Below are positions 59,966 through 64,000 of a stretch of 64,000 nucleotides of DNA, in pieces. Both the position numbers and the translations under genes were made by a program. This stretch comes from an uncultured Pelagibacteraceae bacterium (GTDB lineage: Bacteria > Pseudomonadota > Alphaproteobacteria > Pelagibacterales > Pelagibacteraceae). The stretch is taken from the NCBI GenBank assembly GCA_902619835.1, contig CACNFS010000001.1, positions 1 through 64,000 on the forward strand, written 5' to 3'. The notes beneath the pieces are model-generated. The model was not told the origin of the DNA. It saw nothing but the letters and a program-made list of their open reading frames with translations, and ran no database searches. Every line of letters begins with the position of its first letter. Within the stretch, counting starts at the first letter, position 1.

Positions 59966-60442
59966 ATGGAAAAAGAACCGATTACAATAAGTGGTCTTCA
60001 AAATTTAAAATTAGAATTGGAAGATTTAAAAAATGTTCAAAGGCCAAAAATAGTTGAAGCAATAGCTGAAGCAAGATCTCATGGTGATTTAAAAGAGAAC
60101 GCTGAATATCACGCAGCAAAAGAACAACAAGCTTTAATTGAAAGCCGAGTAATTGCTATAAATGATATAATTGCGAGAGCGAATGTAATTGATGTAACAA
60201 AAATAGAAAATAATGGAAAAGTGATTTTTGGATCAACCGTAAAAGTTCAGGACCTAGAAACAGGTAAAAAAATTTCTTATAAATTAGTTGGCCAGGATGA
60301 AGCCGATATAAAAAAGAATTTAATTTTTTTCAAAAGTCCGATAGGGAAATCTTTAATCGGTAAAAATAAAGGCGAAATGATAAATGTAATCACCCCATCT
60401 GGAGAGAGAAACTTTGAAATCTTAGACGTCGAATACATTTAG
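59966..60442 (+). CDS. greA: Transcript cleavage factor GreA
   Basis: Rescues stalled RNA polymerase by stimulating transcript cleavage. From ATG 59966 the length is 158 residues, the same as E. coli GreA. The N-terminal coiled coil has LQNLKLELEDLKNVQRPKIVEAIAEARSHGDLKENAEYHAAKEQQ, with the tip acidic residues in HGDLKENAEY. The C-terminal FKBP-like domain shows GSTVKV, SYKLVGQDEAD and SPIGKSLIGKNKGE. An earlier ATG at 59954 lies inside hemF and is less likely. The stop interlocks with that of the convergent cca. Confidence 0.97.
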   Translation: MEKEPITISGLQNLKLELEDLKNVQRPKIVEAIAEARSHGDLKENAEYHAAKEQQALIESRVIAINDIIARANVIDVTKIENNGKVIFGSTVKVQDLETGKKISYKLVGQDEADIKKNLIFFKSPIGKSLIGKNKGEMINVITPSGERNFEILDVEYI

Positions 60443-61701
60443 TTCGAATTTAATTTAATTATTTCATCAACTCTTTCGTTAGAAATTTTAAAATTATTAT
60501 TTATCCACTCTTTCTCAATAGTTCTCAAAACTTTTCCTAGGTTCTGACCTTCTTGCATACCTTTTTGTTTAAGGTAATCACCATCTATCAGAAATATGGG
60601 TATTTTGATTTTTAAAATTTTATTAAGAGTTTTTGAAAAATCATTAAGTTTTATCTTTGAATTTATTGAAAAATTAATCAAGTTGAGCGCTATTAAATGA
60701 TTTTTTCCATTTAGATAAATGTTTTTAATTAAATCTTTCTCAAAAAATTCTTTATCATTTTTAAATTTAATAAAATTTTTATTAAATTTTTTCAGGGTTT
60801 CCTGTGTCTTATTAGAAGCTTTGTATTTATGAATAAAATATTCATGATTATCTTTTTCATCAATCAGCATTACTGCTAATAAAATATCTACATTAACTTC
60901 TGAGTACTGATATACTTTTCTAAGTCTTTCTAATCTATATAGATACAAGAATTCAGGAAATATCATTAAAAATATTTCTTTCAAAGAACTGCTTTGATTT
61001 ATTATTAAAAAATTTTTAAGATCTAAAATTTTAAGTAGTTCAATTAAAATTCTTTCTTTAGAAATTTTTTTTATACCATCTAAATTTTGTTTAATTGCAT
61101 CAAATGTTGTGGGTTCAACTACAGTATCATACATAATTTTGAATCTTAAAAATCTTATAATTCTTAGGTAATCCTCCTCTATTCTTTTTTGTGGATCTCC
61201 GATAAATTTGATATTTTTATTTTTAAGGTCAATTGCACCCATTTGTGGATCAAAAAATTTTCCATTTATATCCATGTAAATTGCATTTATTGTAAAATCT
61301 CTTCTTTCGGAGTCTTTTTGCCAATCATCAGTATATTCTACCTTTGCATGCCTTCCATCTGTTTTGACGTCTTTTCTTAAGGTTGTTAATTCGACTTTGT
61401 AATTTTCAGAAACGATAGTTACAGTTCCATGTTCAATCCCTGTATCAATAACTTTTAGATTTGTATCTTTAAATTTTTCTTTGATCTGATCTGTTGTTAA
61501 AATTGTTGCAACATCAATATCATCAATCTTTTCATTTGAGAGATATTTCCTTACACATCCACCTACAAATCTAGCAGCTATTTTATCTTCGGGAACCCCA
61601 TCTTGTAATTTTTTGAAAATGTATTTTAAGTCTTTGTCTCTATAAAACGGGAAAATAAAACTCTTGATATTTTTTAAAAAATTAAAATTTAGATTAAGCA
61701 T
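60439..61701 (-). CDS. cca: CCA tRNA nucleotidyltransferase / polynucleotide adenylyltransferase
   Basis: Class II nucleotidyltransferase that adds or repairs the CCA end of tRNA. The 420 residues contain ARFVGGCVRKYL, the catalytic DIDVAT, GTVTIV, the RRDFTINAIYMD motif and IEEDYLRIIRFLRF; the C-terminal helical domain is divergent. The single gene may serve as CCA-adding enzyme; both tRNAs in this window already encode CCA, so the role would be repair. PcnB poly(A) polymerase is the alternative. tRNA-Gln lies directly upstream on the same strand. Confidence 0.92.
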   Translation of the reverse strand: MLNLNFNFLKNIKSFIFPFYRDKDLKYIFKKLQDGVPEDKIAARFVGGCVRKYLSNEKIDDIDVATILTTDQIKEKFKDTNLKVIDTGIEHGTVTIVSENYKVELTTLRKDVKTDGRHAKVEYTDDWQKDSERRDFTINAIYMDINGKFFDPQMGAIDLKNKNIKFIGDPQKRIEEDYLRIIRFLRFKIMYDTVVEPTTFDAIKQNLDGIKKISKERILIELLKILDLKNFLIINQSSSLKEIFLMIFPEFLYLYRLERLRKVYQYSEVNVDILLAVMLIDEKDNHEYFIHKYKASNKTQETLKKFNKNFIKFKNDKEFFEKDLIKNIYLNGKNHLIALNLINFSINSKIKLNDFSKTLNKILKIKIPIFLIDGDYLKQKGMQEGQNLGKVLRTIEKEWINNNFKISNERVDEIIKLNSN

Positions 61702-61708
61702 AAATCTA

Positions 61709-61782
61709 TGGCTGGGGCACTAGGATTCGAACCTAGGATGGCGGTATCAAAAACCGCTGCCTTACCGCTTGGCTATGCCCCA
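61709..61782 (-). tRNA. tRNA-Gln (TTG anticodon)
   Basis: A 74 nt cloverleaf with encoded CCA. Minus-strand parts: acceptor TGGGGCA/TGCCCCA, D arm AGCCAAGCGGTAAGGC, anticodon stem GCGGT/ACCGC with loop TTTTGAT (anticodon TTG), T arm CTAGG TTCGAAT CCTAG, and discriminator G73 as usual for Gln. It lies 7 nt upstream of cca and 35 nt downstream of ispE, likely on a shared transcript. Confidence 0.96.
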
Positions 61783-61817
61783 ATTACAGATGACAGATAT
61801 ATCATAATTAAATAAAT

Positions 61818-62657
61818 TTAAATAGTTTTTGCAATCGAGAACCAAAATTTAGGGTATTTCTTTCTTAATTTTTTAAGTGCGACTAATGAACTATTTTTAT
61901 TAACAAACAAACCATAGCAAGCAGATCCTGAGCCTGTCATTCTTGAATAATGGCATCCTTTAAATTCACTTAAATTATGTAGTAATTTTTTTAAAATTTT
62001 ATGCTGTTTTTCAACAATGGATTGTAAGTCATTTTTAGAATTTACTAAAAGATTTATGAAATTGTTTCTGGAAGCTAAGATTCTATTTATAGGTTTTTTA
62101 AGTTTTGAGTAATTTTTAACCTTAGAATACACTTTTTTTGTTGAGCTTCTTTTCATAGGAAAGATCAATAAAAAATGAAGCTTATGTTTTTTTTTTAACT
62201 TAAATACAGATTTCAAATTTTTTTGATATCCTTGATTATGAAAAAAAAGCCTTAAATCTGAACCAATTTCTTTTGTAATTTTGCTTAAAATCTTTTTGTT
62301 TAAGCTTTTTTTTGTAAAATACTTTAATAGTGTTGCGGCATTACTTGACCCTCCACCAAAGCCAGCAAAGACTGGGATTTTTTTATTTACTTTTACAGAA
62401 TAATAATCATTAATGATTTTATTTTTTCTCATCACATTTAAGACATTTTTGATTGAATTATTAGATTTGCTAATATCTTTCAAGAATGGACCGGCAAAAG
62501 AAACTTGATCAAAATTTTTATTTTTTATTTTTTTTAAAGATATTTTGTCATGTAGATCAATAAGGCAATAAATTGACTGAATAGAATGTAGTCCACTTTT
62601 TAGTTTTTTATTGACAGATAAAGTTAAATTTATTTTTGCGTAAGAGTTTAAGACCAT
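61818..62657 (-). CDS. ispE: 4-diphosphocytidyl-2-C-methyl-D-erythritol kinase IspE
   Basis: GHMP kinase of the MEP isoprenoid route. 279 residues (E. coli 283). Seen: SYAKINLTLSVNKKLKSGLHSIQSIYCLID, the ATP loop VFAGFGGGSSNAATLL, a central FLLIFPMKRSSTKKVYSKV, and the C-terminal MTGSGSACYGLF. The PLPxGGGLGGGSSDAA consensus is modified at its start (PVFAGFGGG), which is common in divergent members. It starts 4 nt after the TPR gene ends, so the two are probably one operon. Confidence 0.95.
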   Translation of the reverse strand: MVLNSYAKINLTLSVNKKLKSGLHSIQSIYCLIDLHDKISLKKIKNKNFDQVSFAGPFLKDISKSNNSIKNVLNVMRKNKIINDYYSVKVNKKIPVFAGFGGGSSNAATLLKYFTKKSLNKKILSKITKEIGSDLRLFFHNQGYQKNLKSVFKLKKKHKLHFLLIFPMKRSSTKKVYSKVKNYSKLKKPINRILASRNNFINLLVNSKNDLQSIVEKQHKILKKLLHNLSEFKGCHYSRMTGSGSACYGLFVNKNSSLVALKKLRKKYPKFWFSIAKTI

Positions 62658-62661
62658 ACTT

Positions 62662-64000
62662 TTAAAGGCCTTTTATTAATTTTTGTTCAATTTTTTCTTT
62701 TAAATCCTTTTCAGCTTCATCGAGGTTTAGAACATAGTTCCAATAATATCTTGCTTGTATTTCGTCTCCATTTTTCCAAAGAACATCTCCATAATGATCA
62801 TTAACAATTGGATCTGCGGGCATCAATTGTAATGCGAGTTGAAGGTATTCTTTAGACTCTTCATACCTTTTAAGCTTGAATAATGCCCAACCCAGTGAGT
62901 CAATTATATACGGATCATTAGATTTCAGCTTATTTGCTTTTTCAAGCATGCTAAGAGACTTTTCAATTTTAATACCTTGCTCTATCCATGAATAAGCTAA
63001 ATAATTTATTACATAGGCTTGGTTTGGGCTTACTTCCAAAGAGTTTAAGAAATCTTTCTCGGCTTTCTCCCATTCTCCAGATCTTTCATAAGCTATACCT
63101 CTGCCATCAGTAGCTTCGGGGTATAGTGGATGATCTTTATTAATTCTGTTTAAAATATTTGAATAGTACTCGATTGAACTTTCAAATTTTTCATTATTTT
63201 TTAAAAATTCTGCATAATCAAAGATTTCGTAAAGTCCCTTTATATATAATTCTTTAAAAGTTTTTTTTAAAAGATTTAAAGATTTTTCTTTATTCTTCTC
63301 CTGTATCAAAATTCTACAAATTTGTTTTGTAGAATGCCATTTAAAAGCTATTCCTTTTTTTGTTAATTTTTCATAAATTTTTTTTGAATTATCGAAATCA
63401 TTTATTTTATAAAAATTCTCTGCTAACAAAATATCAAAAGCGTGAAAATTTTGATTAAGATGTTTTGATAAGTTTAAATAAAAATTTGAAACTTGGTAAA
63501 TTGATTGTGAAGAGAATGCATTAGCATTTATATAAAGCAACTCTGCCACGATATGTTGTTTATTTTTACAATTAAATTCAAAACTGTTTTTGGATAATTC
63601 TAAGTCAATTTTATACTGATTTAAAAGAAGATTTCTTGGGTTTTTTTTTAATGATTTAGAAATAATTTTTTTTGCTTTAATAGTTTCACCTTTGTTTTCT
63701 AAGTATTTACCATAAAAGAAATTATATCTTGAAAAATCAGTTTTTTTATCAGAGGTTAAATTTCTAAAAGACTCCTCAGTTTGACTATCATCAAAATAAC
63801 AACTCAAAAAAACTTTTTGTATCTTTTTTAAATTTTGGAATCTTTCATCTATTTGGCTCAAATTAAATAAAGCTCTTTCTGGATCATTCATAACTAAATC
63901 AGACCAAATGTATAATGATTCAGCAATATAATTATCTAGTAAAGATACAGATTTTCTTTTTTTTGCTTTTTGAAAAAACTTTTTAGAAAGATGATATTTA
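62662..64000 (-). CDS. TPR-repeat protein, 5' end outside the window
   Basis: A tetratricopeptide protein without a recognised function. An internal ATG lies at 63891, but the frame continues open through 36 further codons to the window edge with family-like sequence (DNYIAESLYIWSDLVMNDPE), so the gene is truncated by the window. At least six TPR-like units are visible, clearest at the C-terminus: ATDGRGIAYERSGEWEKAEK, NYLAYSWIEQG and DPYIIDSLGWALFKLKRYEE, then VNDHYGDVLWKNGDEIQARY. This matches the alphaproteobacterial TPR protein commonly found next to ispE. Such proteins often bear a signal peptide; that end is not seen here. Confidence 0.82.
   Translation of the reverse strand, partial: KYHLSKKFFQKAKKRKSVSLLDNYIAESLYIWSDLVMNDPERALFNLSQIDERFQNLKKIQKVFLSCYFDDSQTEESFRNLTSDKKTDFSRYNFFYGKYLENKGETIKAKKIISKSLKKNPRNLLLNQYKIDLELSKNSFEFNCKNKQHIVAELLYINANAFSSQSIYQVSNFYLNLSKHLNQNFHAFDILLAENFYKINDFDNSKKIYEKLTKKGIAFKWHSTKQICRILIQEKNKEKSLNLLKKTFKELYIKGLYEIFDYAEFLKNNEKFESSIEYYSNILNRINKDHPLYPEATDGRGIAYERSGEWEKAEKDFLNSLEVSPNQAYVINYLAYSWIEQGIKIEKSLSMLEKANKLKSNDPYIIDSLGWALFKLKRYEESKEYLQLALQLMPADPIVNDHYGDVLWKNGDEIQARYYWNYVLNLDEAEKDLKEKIEQKLIKGL

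Overview
The window reads as chromosomal core genome of a streamlined, very AT-rich alphaproteobacterium. The gene set and order, the minimal spacing and the AT content fit the SAR11 / Pelagibacterales group best. That placement is inference from gene content and style; no 16S or other marker was compared. Almost every base is coding. Spacers are usually under 100 bp, genes in operons mostly overlap, and I saw no transposase, integrase, phage gene, CRISPR array or toxin-antitoxin pair.

Layout. (1) 1-6.1 kb: the 5' end of an AsmA-like membrane protein, then uvrD and an M24B Xaa-Pro aminopeptidase. (2) 4.1-25.4 kb, minus strand: a long division and cell wall (dcw) cluster, in transcription order mraZ, ftsZ, rsmH, ftsL-like, ftsI, a fused murE-murF, mraY, murD, ftsW, murG, murC, murB, ddl, ftsQ, a degenerate ftsA, lpxC, bamD, ligA. 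A promoter with three phased TGGG boxes precedes mraZ. (3) 25.5-28.2 kb: RNase P RNA, an AmpD-type amidase, mlaA-mlaC and a CAT-anticodon tRNA. (4) 28.2-36.9 kb: a macromolecular-synthesis block (rpoD, dnaG, yqeY) divergent from carA-carB. (5) 36.9-40.7 kb: a 2OG-Fe(II) oxygenase overlapping an ELM1-like gene, then trxB and an aspartate-type aminotransferase. (6) 40.7-50.0 kb: uvrB, a pteridine-reductase-like SDR, folB-like, uvrC, pgsA, ilvE, a MarR/response regulator/histidine kinase operon and ubiK. (7) 50.0-56.1 kb: lgt-midA-pgeF, prs, rplY, pth, ychF. (8) 56.0-64.0 kb: the cytochrome bc1 operon, trmL, hemF, greA, a CCA-adding enzyme, tRNA-Gln, ispE and a TPR protein running off the right edge.

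How the genes work together. The central cluster makes lipid II from UDP-MurNAc (MurC/D/E/F, Ddl, MraY, MurG) and builds the septum (FtsZ, A, Q, L, I, W). LpxC, BamD, MlaA/C and Lgt serve the outer membrane. UvrB, UvrC, UvrD and LigA cover most of nucleotide excision repair. The bc1 operon, MidA (complex I assembly), UbiK (ubiquinone) and HemF (heme) serve respiration.

The points most worth a second look are ftsZ placed promoter-proximally behind mraZ, the FtsA homologue whose nucleotide-binding motifs are not recognisable, the MurE-MurF fusion, the MraZ-type operator, overlap of every convergent protein-gene pair (three pairs with interlocked stop codons), very short inferred 5' leaders, and the uncharacterised ELM1-like/oxygenase pair. 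I did not find a convincing new multi-gene defence or mobile system.
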